Positions 19,589 to 27,409 of a stretch of DNA of 46,231 nt are shown piece by piece; position 1 is the first letter of the stretch, and each line of letters begins with the position of its first letter. The notes below the pieces were generated by a model. The model saw only the letters and a program-made list of their open reading frames with translations, had not been told where the DNA came from and ran no database searches. Position numbers and translations under genes: made by a program. Source of the stretch: Chthoniobacterales bacterium (lineage in GTDB: Bacteria; Verrucomicrobiota; Verrucomicrobiia; Chthoniobacterales; UBA10450); contig JACDGM010000023.1 of NCBI GenBank assembly GCA_013815325.1, positions 1-46,231 on the forward strand, in the 5' to 3' direction.

Positions 19589-21436
19589 ATGCGACTTCAC
19601 TCTTTTCTCCGGGGTACCAGCCGTTTGGGCGTTCTCTCGCTCGTTATTCTTGGCCTCCCCACCGCCCAAGCTGGCAGCGCGACCTGGGCCTTAAACCCAA
19701 TCAGCAACCAATGGCAGACCGCTGAGAATTGGACACCGCCCACGGTGCCACATAACGTTTCGGACACGGCGACGTTCGGTCCCTCGAACACGACCAACGT
19801 TGCGATCGGTGTGCCGGGACCGGGCTTTCTCGAGAGCGAAACTTTTCTCGATAAGATCGTCTTCGCGCCAGGTGCTCCTTCCTACACCATCACAGTGACT
19901 CCCGATGGGGAGTGGGGTGTGTTCTTTAGCATCGAGGGCGGCGGAGTGATAAACGACTCTGGCGTCGAGCAGAATATCGTGGTCGGAGCCTCGCCCAATA
20001 GCAGTCGATCGGGCGAGCTGCTTGTCACAAATCAAGCGACTATAAGCGACGATGTAATCATAACTAACCAAGGCGCAGTCGGCGCGGAAGGAGATGGAGC
20101 TGGTGGCGGCTCCACCAGCTTGGGGATTGGGTTGTTGGATTCCCCTCGGGCGGGCAATGCCACCTTCGTCAATGAGGGCGGGACCGTCGATGGGGCCTTT
20201 GGGGGAGCCACAGTCCTTGCGAGCAATGCCACGGCCGAGAGGGCTACCTTCATCAGTAATCCTGGAACGGTTTCAGGCGCGGGGGGCGGAGAAACCATCT
20301 TTTATACCTCGGCCTCGGGTAACATGGGCAGCTCGACATTCATTTGCAACGCGGCCACTGTTCCGGGCGCCGAGGCTGGAGCGGCCACGATCGAGGCAGG
20401 AGGAGACGGAGGCGGCGTAGCTGCCGGAGCGGCCTTTATCGCCAAGGGCGCGGCTCTGGTTGGTGCCGAAGGCGGCCAGGTGCTGATCGAGGGGGGAAGA
20501 GGCCAGGCGACTTTCGTCGCGGCCGGCGGCACGGCACAAGGCGCGGCAGGCGGCGTGATCGATCTCTTCAATTATATCGTTGGGGGTGCGCTCTATTCCG
20601 ATCAAACTTTCCTCATTGCGCAAGCGGGTATGAATGGGGGACTCGGCGGCACGATTTTGGTCGAAAACGCGGACGCCCAGGAGATGAGCCGGTTTCAAGT
20701 ATTCGGTAACGGCCTGCTCGACCTGAGATCCCTTCTGCCCAAAGTTACATTGATCGGCTCGCTTGAGGGCACCGGATTGGTCAACCTGGGGGGTCACGGG
20801 TTGATCCTCGGCAATAATAATATTGACACCACCTTCTCCGGATTGATGGAAGGACGCGGATTAGTAGAGAAAGTCGGAACCGGCACCCTAACCTTGAGCG
20901 GAGCAAACACCTATGCTGGCGGGACAACGCTTAGCGCTGGTGGTCTCAAGGTGAGCAACACGACTGGCTCGGCAACAGGAGCCGGTGCAATGAAGGTTAA
21001 CATGGGCACACTCAGTGGCCGGGGCACGATCGCTGGGACAGTTACCGTCGGCGCCGGCAGCGGTCCGGGCGCTTTCCTAGCCCCTAGTGGAGGCTCGCAT
21101 AAGCCAGCTATTCTCACCATTCAAAGTGCGCTCACCTTCAAGAGTGATGGCACCTACACCTATAAGCTCAATACTAAGAGAGCGAAGGCTGACCAGATCA
21201 TTGCCAATGGAGTAGCCATTGAGAGCGGGGCGCAGTTCGTTGTCGGGGCGCTCGCCGACCAAAGGCTAAGGTATGGCACAGTCTTCACCGTGATCAACAA
21301 CACCGCAGCGATGCCGATTGCCGGCACTTTCGCCAACCTGCCTGGCGACGCCACCGTTACAGTCGGCAACAACACCTTCCAAGCCGATTACCAGGGCGGC
21401 GATGGCAACGATCTCACATTGATTGTCGTGCCCTGA
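19589..21436 (+). CDS. Secreted autotransporter-associated beta-strand repeat protein
   Basis: This protein of about 615 residues starts at ATG 19589 with an export signal (RLGVLSLVILGLPTAQAG). After it, SATWALNPISNQWQTAENW is the usual opening of verrucomicrobial and planctomycete pectin-lyase-fold proteins. The middle carries about six tandem repeats of 26-32 residues (ATF...GGT..GA.GG). Residues about 430-470 contain the autotransporter-associated repeat GLVEKVGTGTLTLSGANTYAGGTTL, seen in short form as KVGTGTLTLSG. The C-terminus (YQGGDGNDLTLIVVP) is the common closing strand. No outer-membrane barrel domain and no PEP-CTERM tail are visible, so how it is anchored or released is unclear. 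An in-frame start at 19529 gives a poorer signal peptide. The gene has no copy of the dispersed word. Confidence 0.82.
   Translation: MRLHSFLRGTSRLGVLSLVILGLPTAQAGSATWALNPISNQWQTAENWTPPTVPHNVSDTATFGPSNTTNVAIGVPGPGFLESETFLDKIVFAPGAPSYTITVTPDGEWGVFFSIEGGGVINDSGVEQNIVVGASPNSSRSGELLVTNQATISDDVIITNQGAVGAEGDGAGGGSTSLGIGLLDSPRAGNATFVNEGGTVDGAFGGATVLASNATAERATFISNPGTVSGAGGGETIFYTSASGNMGSSTFICNAATVPGAEAGAATIEAGGDGGGVAAGAAFIAKGAALVGAEGGQVLIEGGRGQATFVAAGGTAQGAAGGVIDLFNYIVGGALYSDQTFLIAQAGMNGGLGGTILVENADAQEMSRFQVFGNGLLDLRSLLPKVTLIGSLEGTGLVNLGGHGLILGNNNIDTTFSGLMEGRGLVEKVGTGTLTLSGANTYAGGTTLSAGGLKVSNTTGSATGAGAMKVNMGTLSGRGTIAGTVTVGAGSGPGAFLAPSGGSHKPAILTIQSALTFKSDGTYTYKLNTKRAKADQIIANGVAIESGAQFVVGALADQRLRYGTVFTVINNTAAMPIAGTFANLPGDATVTVGNNTFQADYQGGDGNDLTLIVVP
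20159..20692 (+). repeat. Six degenerate in-frame repeats in the beta-helix protein
   Basis: Each unit encodes about 26-32 residues of the pattern (A/T)TF...(G)T..GA.GG, beginning at ATFVNEGGT, ATFISNPGT, TFICNAAT, AAFIAKGAA, ATFVAAGGT and QTFLIAQAG. They are diverged at the DNA level and probably correspond to rungs of a right-handed beta-helix. Confidence 0.7.
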
Positions 21437-21932
21437 TCGTCGGATGTGGCGCGGGTCTCTGCCCGGTCTGCCTTCGACGTGGGTTGCTCTGTGCCCGCAG
21501 GTCAGTGGGGTCAGTGAGAGTCAGTAGGGGGTCAGTGCATAGTCGATATTCGGAGAGGCCTCTTCGATAATAATACGGCGCTGAGGCGGCGGACTTCACT
21601 GCCACAGACACGGATATGGATGTGACTCAGGAAGGTGAGCTGGCCGGGATTGACTCCGAGAATTGGGTCGAAGCCGGGTTAGACCCGTCGTACCTAAGCG
21701 ACGTAACACCACGGCCCGCACTCAATTTCGCATCCACTTCGACCGTGTGGACGGCCTCATTGACACGTCGGTGGGGTGGTATTCTGGGGAAAGTGTTGGG
21801 AGTGAGCCGCAGTTGATCGTGCAGTACATGGAGCCGTACCCTCGGCCTAACGAACGATTCGAAACGGCCTGGCCCCTGCTTCCGCGAATCATCCACTCAG
21901 TCATCCGCTGAAACTCGATCATCTGATGTGAG
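21437..21932. other. Spacer of about 500 bp with short GTCAGT repeats
   Basis: GTCAGT or TCAGT occurs four times between 21501 and 21536 at irregular spacing. A frame of 82 codons at 21663-21911 (ending near HSVIR) is open but unrecognised and starts weakly. An exact copy of the dispersed word lies at 21845. No convincing gene or RNA is seen. Confidence 0.5.
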
Positions 21933-22583
21933 ATGAGCGAAGCCACCGCCACCAACATCGTCGCGGAACAATTCGACGACATCGAACAACAGCACGATGC
22001 CGCCAAGCTCGGGATGTGGGTTTTCCTCGCGACCGAGGTGCTCTTTTTCGGCGGCCTCTTTCTTTCCTACACCGTTTATCGGTTTTTGAATCCGGAAGCG
22101 TTCGCCGCGGCCAGCCGGCACACCGAAGTGATCCTCGGCGGCGCGAACACGGCGGTGCTCTTGTTTAGCAGCACGCTCATGGCACTGGCCGTGCGGGCGT
22201 CGAAAATGGGCCGGCAGCGGCATCTCGTCATCCTCCTGCTCGCGACCGCGCTTTTCGGCATCTTCTTCATGGGGATCAAAGCTTTCGAGTATTACAAGGA
22301 TATTACCAATCACCTCGTGCCGGGAGCCAATTTCCAGTGGCACGAAACAAATCGCGGGGCGGCGGAATTATTTTGGTGGCTTTACTGGGCCATGACCGGG
22401 TTGCACGCAATCCACGTTACGATCGGTATCGTCGTCATGCTCGTGCTGGCCCTGCTGGCGCATCGCAGACGATTCGAAAATGGCAACTACATGACAATCG
22501 AGATTGTCGGCCTTTACTGGCACTTCGTGGATATCGTCTGGGTCTTTTTGTTTCCGCTGCTCTATCTCGCGGGACACAGATAA
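21933..22583 (+). CDS. ctaE: Cytochrome c oxidase subunit III
   Basis: This 216-residue integral membrane protein has five or so helices. Conserved text includes KLGMWVFLATEVLFFGGLFLSYTVYR, GIKAFEYYKDI and WYWHFVD-like GLYWHFVDIVWVFLFPLLYL, all typical of heme-copper oxidase subunit III (COX3/CyoC family). Subunit III does not carry cofactors; it stabilises subunit I and its proton uptake. The catalytic subunits I and II are not in the window, so this pair is either the end of a split cluster or an orphan. The next gene starts directly after the TAA stop. Confidence 0.92.
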   Translation: MSEATATNIVAEQFDDIEQQHDAAKLGMWVFLATEVLFFGGLFLSYTVYRFLNPEAFAAASRHTEVILGGANTAVLLFSSTLMALAVRASKMGRQRHLVILLLATALFGIFFMGIKAFEYYKDITNHLVPGANFQWHETNRGAAELFWWLYWAMTGLHAIHVTIGIVVMLVLALLAHRRRFENGNYMTIEIVGLYWHFVDIVWVFLFPLLYLAGHR

Positions 22584-22877
22584 ATGGAAAGGATTCATTC
22601 ACCCAAGTTCTATTGGAAAAACTGCGCCGCGCTTATGGGCCTGCTCGCGCTCACCTGGGGAATGGGCTACGTCAACCTCGGCGTCTTCAATCTCGTCGTC
22701 GCTCTCTTCATTTCCTTTGCCAAGACGCTCTTGATCGTCCTTTTCTTCATGCACCTCAGAGGGAGCACCCGGCTTCTCCATCTCGCGGCTGTGACCGGGC
22801 TGCTCTGGCTCTTCCTCATGCTCGCCCTCACCCTCGGCGATTACTTCAGTCGCGGCTGGGTGGCGACGCCGAGGTGA
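22584..22877 (+). CDS. Prokaryotic cytochrome c oxidase subunit IV
   Basis: This 97-residue protein has three hydrophobic helices: ALMGLLALTWGMGYVNLG, then FNLVVALFISFAKTLLIVLFFMHL, and LLWLFLMLALTLGDYFSR. The FAKT.LI..FFMHL motif is diagnostic of the small prokaryotic subunit IV (CyoD/COX4-type) that accompanies subunit III. It is directly abutted to the subunit III gene (TAA then ATG), so the two are co-translated. Its role in the enzyme is accessory. Confidence 0.88.
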   Translation: MERIHSPKFYWKNCAALMGLLALTWGMGYVNLGVFNLVVALFISFAKTLLIVLFFMHLRGSTRLLHLAAVTGLLWLFLMLALTLGDYFSRGWVATPR

Positions 22878-23044
22878 TGGCCGTGATCGGAAAAAGGGTT
22901 TGGGCGATTGCAGCGGCCGAAGATCATGCCGAACACTTTCAAGCTGCTCGTTTACGAGCCGGCCAAATAACCGTTCGTTAGGGCGGAAGATCTCTCGGCG
23001 CGCGCTGCGCGCGGCGAAATGCTGCCGGCGCTTCGCTGGCGGAC

Positions 23045-23067
23045 GCGGATAACGAATTTGTAACGGA
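23045..23067 (+). promoter_or_regulatory. Candidate response-regulator operator, copy 1
   Basis: The core GATAACGAATTTGTAACGG contains TAAC twice at an 11-bp period, the spacing typical of tandem OmpR/PhoB-type half-sites. It matches the site at 29487-29509 at 20 of 23 positions. That second site lies between the response regulator gene and the PepSY gene. The likely target here is the GT-C gene starting at 23249, or the short frame at 23105. Inference from similarity only. Confidence 0.5.
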
Positions 23068-23104
23068 CGGGCGCGCCGTGCGGACAGCACGGAGGGCTTT
23101 CTTC

Positions 23105-23161
23105 ATGGACACCATCCATGAAGTCCACGCCCTGGTCGCCACCTTCATTCTCCTGGCCTAA
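23105..23161 (+). CDS. Possible 18-residue peptide or leader
   Basis: A frame reading MDTIHEVHALVATFILLA has GGAGGG eight bases before its ATG and lies 38 bp downstream of the candidate operator. Its TAA stop is inside an exact copy of the dispersed word. It might be a leader peptide for the downstream membrane glycosyltransferase, or chance. No homologue is recognised. Confidence 0.25.
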   Translation: MDTIHEVHALVATFILLA

Positions 23162-23248
23162 CGAGAATAGGGCTGCGTCGGCGCGCCCGGGCCCAAAGGG
23201 CCGCCTCTCCCGCCGGGAGATCTTGCCTAACGAACCACCGTCTCGCCA

Positions 23249-24766
23249 ATGAGGCGGGGTCCGCGCGGCGCCCTGGTGGTGGCCTCTCTTCTGGCCATTC
23301 TCCTCCTCCTTTTCCTGCGCGCGATGATGCGGGACCTCAATCACGACGAGCACCAGTTCATCGCGCCGCCAGCGCTTCTCTTGCACGCGGGGCTGCTGCC
23401 TTATCGCGATTATGCCTGCTTTCACGCGCCGGACCTGATCTTTGTTTTCGCCGCGCTTTTCGCGACGACCCCGCACTTCCTGCTGGCCGCCCGCGCCTTC
23501 AATGCATTCTGCGCGGCGCTTTTGTTGCTACTCCTTTTCGCCTTCGCCGTCCGGCGTTTCCGCGCCGTCCCGGAGAGAAACTGGTTCGTCGGGCTTGGCG
23601 TTGTCCTGCTCCTGAGTTTGAATCCGTTCTTCCGCTTCACCGCTGGTCGAGCATGGAACCACGACCTCGCCGTGCTCGCCCTGGTCGCAGCTTTCCTGGC
23701 GTTCCTGCGCGTGGAGAAAAGCGCGCGACCGTGGCTCTGGCTCGCGCTTTGTGGAGCAGGGGTCGGGCTCGCAGCGGGCACACGGCTTTCGTTTGCGCCG
23801 ATGGTGGCGCCCTTTGCTTTGGCCGTCTTGCTCTTCCCGATCAGCGGCCGGAAAAGGATCGTCAGCCTAACGATTCTGGGCGGCGGGGCGGCCCTCTCGC
23901 TTCTCCCCGTTGCGGTGCTTTTCAGCATCGCGCCGCGCGCGTTTATTTTCGACAACTTCACCTACAACAGCGCGATCAATTTGCTCTACCGCGAGGCCAC
24001 GGTGCCGGGAGAGATTGCTTTCTGGAATAAACTCAGCTTTCCGTTCCAGTATTTTCTCAGGTCGCCTTCCGACATTCTGCTTATCGGTGGGTTCGTCTAT
24101 TTCGCGCTGCGTCCGTGGTGGCGCGGCGGCTGGGCCGGCTGGAGGCACGATCGCGAGCTGAGTCTGCTCGTGCTTCTCTTGCCCTTTATCTTCATTGGGA
24201 GTTGGGCGCCGGTGCCTTCCTACCGCCAGTACTACTACCCGTTCGTGCCCTTCCTCCTGCTCGGGAACATCATCGGTCTGGCACGCGAACACCCTTTTCA
24301 ATTGCGGACCATGCGGCTCCTCTGGCTCGCCGTGATTGTCAGCCTTCTCGAAGCGATTCCCTCTCTCCCGAGTTCGTTAGGCCAACTGGCGCCATCCACC
24401 TGGCCGGTGTTTAGCGTGCACGAGAAAGCCGAGGCAATTGCCGCTCTCCTGCCGCGCGGCCGGGTGCTCACGCTGGCGCCGCTTTTTCCCCTCGAAGCGG
24501 GCCGCGAAATTTATCCGGAGTTTGCGACCGGTCCCTTTGCCTGGCGGACGGCGTCGTTGCTCGATCCGGAAAGGCGGGCGGCTTTTGGCTTCGTCGCACC
24601 GGCTGATCTCGAACGTTATCTCGCCGCCGACCCGCCTGCCGCGATCCTCACGGGGTTCGAACATCATGAATTCGACCTGCCGCTTCTCCGCTACGCCCGG
24701 AGCCACGGCTACGTCGGCCATCTGTCGCCCACTCGCGGCGTGCTTTGGTTGCCGGCGAAACAATGA
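23249..24766 (+). CDS. GT-C fold membrane glycosyltransferase-like protein
   Basis: This 505-residue protein has about ten to twelve hydrophobic helices. The first periplasmic loop carries an acidic motif, RDLNHDEHQFI, in the position where GT-C enzymes hold their catalytic aspartate. A second conserved-looking loop, RDYACFHAPDL, follows. The C-terminal 120 residues are soluble (FPLEAGREIYPEF ... HGYVGHLSPTRG), as in other polyprenyl-phosphate-sugar-dependent transferases. Its donor and acceptor are unknown. It converges with the ArnT-like gene (15 bp between stops). A candidate response-regulator site lies 180 bp upstream. It may therefore belong to the same regulated envelope-glycan locus. 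Confidence 0.72.
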   Translation: MRRGPRGALVVASLLAILLLLFLRAMMRDLNHDEHQFIAPPALLLHAGLLPYRDYACFHAPDLIFVFAALFATTPHFLLAARAFNAFCAALLLLLLFAFAVRRFRAVPERNWFVGLGVVLLLSLNPFFRFTAGRAWNHDLAVLALVAAFLAFLRVEKSARPWLWLALCGAGVGLAAGTRLSFAPMVAPFALAVLLFPISGRKRIVSLTILGGGAALSLLPVAVLFSIAPRAFIFDNFTYNSAINLLYREATVPGEIAFWNKLSFPFQYFLRSPSDILLIGGFVYFALRPWWRGGWAGWRHDRELSLLVLLLPFIFIGSWAPVPSYRQYYYPFVPFLLLGNIIGLAREHPFQLRTMRLLWLAVIVSLLEAIPSLPSSLGQLAPSTWPVFSVHEKAEAIAALLPRGRVLTLAPLFPLEAGREIYPEFATGPFAWRTASLLDPERRAAFGFVAPADLERYLAADPPAAILTGFEHHEFDLPLLRYARSHGYVGHLSPTRGVLWLPAKQ

Positions 24767-24781
24767 CAGGCGAATACCGGA

Positions 24782-26266
24782 TTAGTAATCCGCGTCCGGC
24801 TTGCGCTGCCCGAGGAAGAGTTGATACGTGGCAATTTTTCTGCCGCCATCGACGGCGTCGATTTTTCCGAGGGAGGTTATTCGCGGGAAGCTGGCTGCCA
24901 AAGAGCGGACGAGTCTCGCGTGCTTGGCGACGATCAGGCCGTCGCTCGCGGGGAATTTCTGATCGAAGGTCGGCCAGAGCTCGAGTTGGTCGCGCGGAGG
25001 AGCTTCGACCGGGACAAAAATTTCTGGTTGCCCCGGCAAATAAAAAGAGAGCAGCGCCGCCGTCATGTAGTGATCCGCGACGATGAATTTCGCCCCGGTC
25101 GCCTGCTGCCAGTGCTCGACTTGCGCGGCCAGATCGCGGGACCCGCGCGCGCGATCGAGCGGGTCGCGCTTGTGGGGTAAATGGAGCCAGCGTGTCTCGA
25201 GCAGAATGTTGGTTTCCAGCGCGGCGAAAACAAGGGCCGCGATCGAGAGCCAACGGCTCCAGGGATGCAGCGGGATCAAATCGAGCCATTTCGCGGCGAG
25301 GAGAAGCACGCCGCCGACATAGGCGGCCGCCGTCCAGTTCGGTTGTCCGCGATAGTGAAAACTGAGCAGCAGATAAAGCCCGAAAAGTGGGAGAAAAAGC
25401 GCGGCGGTGTAACCGGCCGCGGGTTGCGGCGCCCGCCACAAGCGCGGCCTGAAAAAGACGAAAAGCAGTCCCAGGAAAAGAAAGGGTGAGATCACGCCTG
25501 CTTGCGCGCCGAGAAAATCCATCGCGAAACCCGGATGAATCCCGCTCGGTTTATTCAAGCCACCGCGCGCGAGCAGCCACGAGCTGGTGGGCCAGTGATG
25601 CTGGATATTCCAGATGACCGTCGGCGCGAGAAAGAGCAGCGCCGTTCCCAGCATCACCCAAAAAGTCGCGCGTCGAAAATGGACGCGGCTCGGCCGATCC
25701 CAGAGGCAGAACGCCGCGAAGGAAAGCAGCTCGATCGCCGCGGTGTATTTCGAGAGCAGACCGAGACCGACGAGCGCCCCGGTCAGGATCCATGGGCCAA
25801 GCGCGCGCTGATCTTTTGCCCACCAAAAAGCGAGCGCGGCCCAGCTCCAGAAAAACACATAGACCGTGTCTATGGTCATGAGCGAAGACCCGACGGCGAA
25901 GAGCGGCACGACTGCCGCCGTCACGATCGCCCAAAAGGCCACCCGGTCGGAAAAGAGCCGACGGCCGAGGAGCAAAATGGCGAGCCCGGTGCCGCCGGCG
26001 AGGATCACGGCGAAGAAACGCACGCCAAAAACCGTCTGGCCAAAAAGGGCGGTTCCGGCGCGGATCAGCCATGCGATCATCGGGCCTTTGTCGAGATAAC
26101 AGATGTCCGGATGCCGCGACCAGAGCCAGTAATAGGCTTCGTCGCCGACCAGCTCGAGGTGAGTGCTGTAGGCGAGATGAAAGAGCGTGCCGAGGCCGAT
26201 CACACAGAGCGCGGCCCGGAAGTAAAACGCGTTGCGCGCCTCACCCGTTGCCGACTCGTTAGGCAT
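24782..26266 (-). CDS. GT39 (PMT/ArnT-like) membrane glycosyltransferase
   Basis: This 494-residue protein has about eleven membrane helices and an N-terminal periplasmic motif, LELVGDEAYYWLWSRH. That is the GDEA.Y...a signature of the ArnT/PMT family, whose aspartate is catalytic. YLDKGPMIAWLIRAGTALFG follows, also typical. Such enzymes move a sugar from a polyprenyl phosphate carrier to lipid A, protein or another envelope acceptor on the periplasmic face. The soluble C-terminal domain spans about the last 140 residues. It is the last gene of the operon regulator-kinase-GT2-GT39, six bases after the GT2 stop. The GT2 neighbour is the kind of enzyme that makes polyprenyl-phosphate sugars, so donor supply and transfer are probably linked. 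The start MPNES is encoded across a copy of the dispersed word. Confidence 0.85.
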   Translation of the reverse strand: MPNESATGEARNAFYFRAALCVIGLGTLFHLAYSTHLELVGDEAYYWLWSRHPDICYLDKGPMIAWLIRAGTALFGQTVFGVRFFAVILAGGTGLAILLLGRRLFSDRVAFWAIVTAAVVPLFAVGSSLMTIDTVYVFFWSWAALAFWWAKDQRALGPWILTGALVGLGLLSKYTAAIELLSFAAFCLWDRPSRVHFRRATFWVMLGTALLFLAPTVIWNIQHHWPTSSWLLARGGLNKPSGIHPGFAMDFLGAQAGVISPFLFLGLLFVFFRPRLWRAPQPAAGYTAALFLPLFGLYLLLSFHYRGQPNWTAAAYVGGVLLLAAKWLDLIPLHPWSRWLSIAALVFAALETNILLETRWLHLPHKRDPLDRARGSRDLAAQVEHWQQATGAKFIVADHYMTAALLSFYLPGQPEIFVPVEAPPRDQLELWPTFDQKFPASDGLIVAKHARLVRSLAASFPRITSLGKIDAVDGGRKIATYQLFLGQRKPDADY

Positions 26267-26272
26267 GGGCGC

Positions 26273-27409
26273 TCATCTGCGGTCGGGATGTTTCGGGTCG
26301 AAATGGTGTTGTTCGACGGCGATTTCGAGCGCTTCCTCTTCCGGGGTTTCGATGCGCGACGAGATTACCCGCCCGCCACGCGCGTCCACTTCGATCTCGC
26401 GCAACTCCCGCGCGCCGGGCGGCTGCACATCGATCGTCCACCGCGGCTGCCCGGCTTCCGTGTGCAGTTCTTCCGCACAGAAAACGCCCTCGGGAACGAG
26501 CTGGAGCGCGGCCCGCTCGGCTCGGGCGAGGCTGATTTCGCGCGAGTCGGATTTCACCGCACTCCTCCGCGCGAAGAGGAGAAGTGCCGCGAAAAATCCG
26601 GCGACGAGCGCGAAGGAAATTCGCCGCGTCCATCTCGCCACGGCGCGGCGGTGGAGATCCGTGCCGAGAGTTCCGATGGCGGGATAATCTTCGAACCGGG
26701 ACGCAGTCTGGCTCCGGCAGCGGCGCCAGCGAAACCAGCGCAGGCCAATGAAATCCACGATCGGCAGAAAGAGAAAGCTGGCGGTGCTGTACTTCGAATC
26801 GCCCTGCGCGCGGAGCCGATGATGCACCGGTTCCTCCACCACGCGGAAGCCGGCGGCGACCGCCAGCGCGGGCATGAACGAGTAAAGCGTACGGATAGGA
26901 ATGAAGGCGCCGACCACCTCGCGACCGAAGGCTTTTAGCGCGCAACCGGCATCGGAAACTCCGTCGCCTAACAAGTCCGAACGCACTTGGTTCGCGATCC
27001 GGGAGATCTGCCGACGCATCCAGGAATCCTGCCGATCCACGCGCACTCCGACCACCATGTCCGCCTCGACAAAGCGAAGCAGAAGTTTGGGGATATCGTG
27101 CGGATCGTTTTGCCCATCGCCATCCATCGTCACGAGGATCGGCGCGGTGGTTTTGTTGAAACCGAAAAGAAGCGCCGCCGACTGTCCCTTGTTTTCGTCG
27201 AGGTGGAAGACGCGCGCCTCCGGCCAGCCGCGCGTGATATTATCCAGCTTGGCGCCGGTTCCGTCGCTGCTGCCGTCGTCGATCAACGCGACTTCGACGT
27301 CGGAAAGTTCATCCGTCAGGACTTGCCGAAGCTCGCGGCAAACTTCTTCGACGCTCGCTTCCTCGTTGAAGAATGGGACGACGACTGCGATTGATGGAGT
27401 CGCATTCAT
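26273..27409 (-). CDS. GT2 glycosyltransferase (DPM1/ArnC-like) with a membrane helix and C-terminal PepSY domain
   Basis: Residues 1 to about 225 are a GT-A fold family 2 transferase: IAVVVPFFNEEASVEEV, then ALIDDGSSDGTG, the DxD-type metal motif MDGDGQND (about 95-102) and DAGCALKAF. The closest families charge a polyprenyl phosphate with a sugar (dolichyl-phosphate mannose synthase, ArnC). Unlike those, this protein has a single late helix (263-281), then residues 291-350 with a PepSY-type layout: ISLARAERAALQLVPEG, a central W.IDV strand and VDARGGRVIS. The topology would put the PepSY part in the periplasm. PepSY domains are usually linked to peptidase inhibition or sensing, and fusion to a GT2 is not an arrangement I know. 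The start overlaps the kinase stop (ATGA at 27406-27409). Confidence 0.82.
   Translation of the reverse strand: MNATPSIAVVVPFFNEEASVEEVCRELRQVLTDELSDVEVALIDDGSSDGTGAKLDNITRGWPEARVFHLDENKGQSAALLFGFNKTTAPILVTMDGDGQNDPHDIPKLLLRFVEADMVVGVRVDRQDSWMRRQISRIANQVRSDLLGDGVSDAGCALKAFGREVVGAFIPIRTLYSFMPALAVAAGFRVVEEPVHHRLRAQGDSKYSTASFLFLPIVDFIGLRWFRWRRCRSQTASRFEDYPAIGTLGTDLHRRAVARWTRRISFALVAGFFAALLLFARRSAVKSDSREISLARAERAALQLVPEGVFCAEELHTEAGQPRWTIDVQPPGARELREIEVDARGGRVISSRIETPEEEALEIAVEQHHFDPKHPDRR

Larger units (their letters stand above)
22878..23248. other. Regulatory-looking spacer between cox genes and GT-C gene
   Basis: The 371 bp hold several small structures. A GCGCGC hairpin at about 22995-23015 follows the cox genes and could help end their transcript, though it has no T-run. 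A candidate operator lies at 23045-23067. An SD-preceded 18-codon frame is at 23105-23161. There are two exact copies of the dispersed word (23156, 23225), and a near-perfect TCTCCCG-C-CGGGAGA hairpin at 23207-23221, shortly before the glycosyltransferase start. A 34-codon frame at 22877-22981 is open but unconvincing. Confidence 0.5.

Noticed and set aside
21501-21536. Four GTCAGT units as a functional tandem repeat
   Set aside because: The spacing is irregular and there is no link to a gene or operator pattern. It is too short to interpret.
22877-22981. A 34-codon frame overlapping the cox subunit IV stop
   Set aside because: There is no Shine-Dalgarno of its own, no recognisable pattern and an overlapping alternative frame.
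25502-26938. A 478-codon plus-strand open frame opposite the GT39 and GT2 genes
   Set aside because: The minus-strand proteins have unmistakable motifs, and the plus-strand translation is low-complexity charged text.
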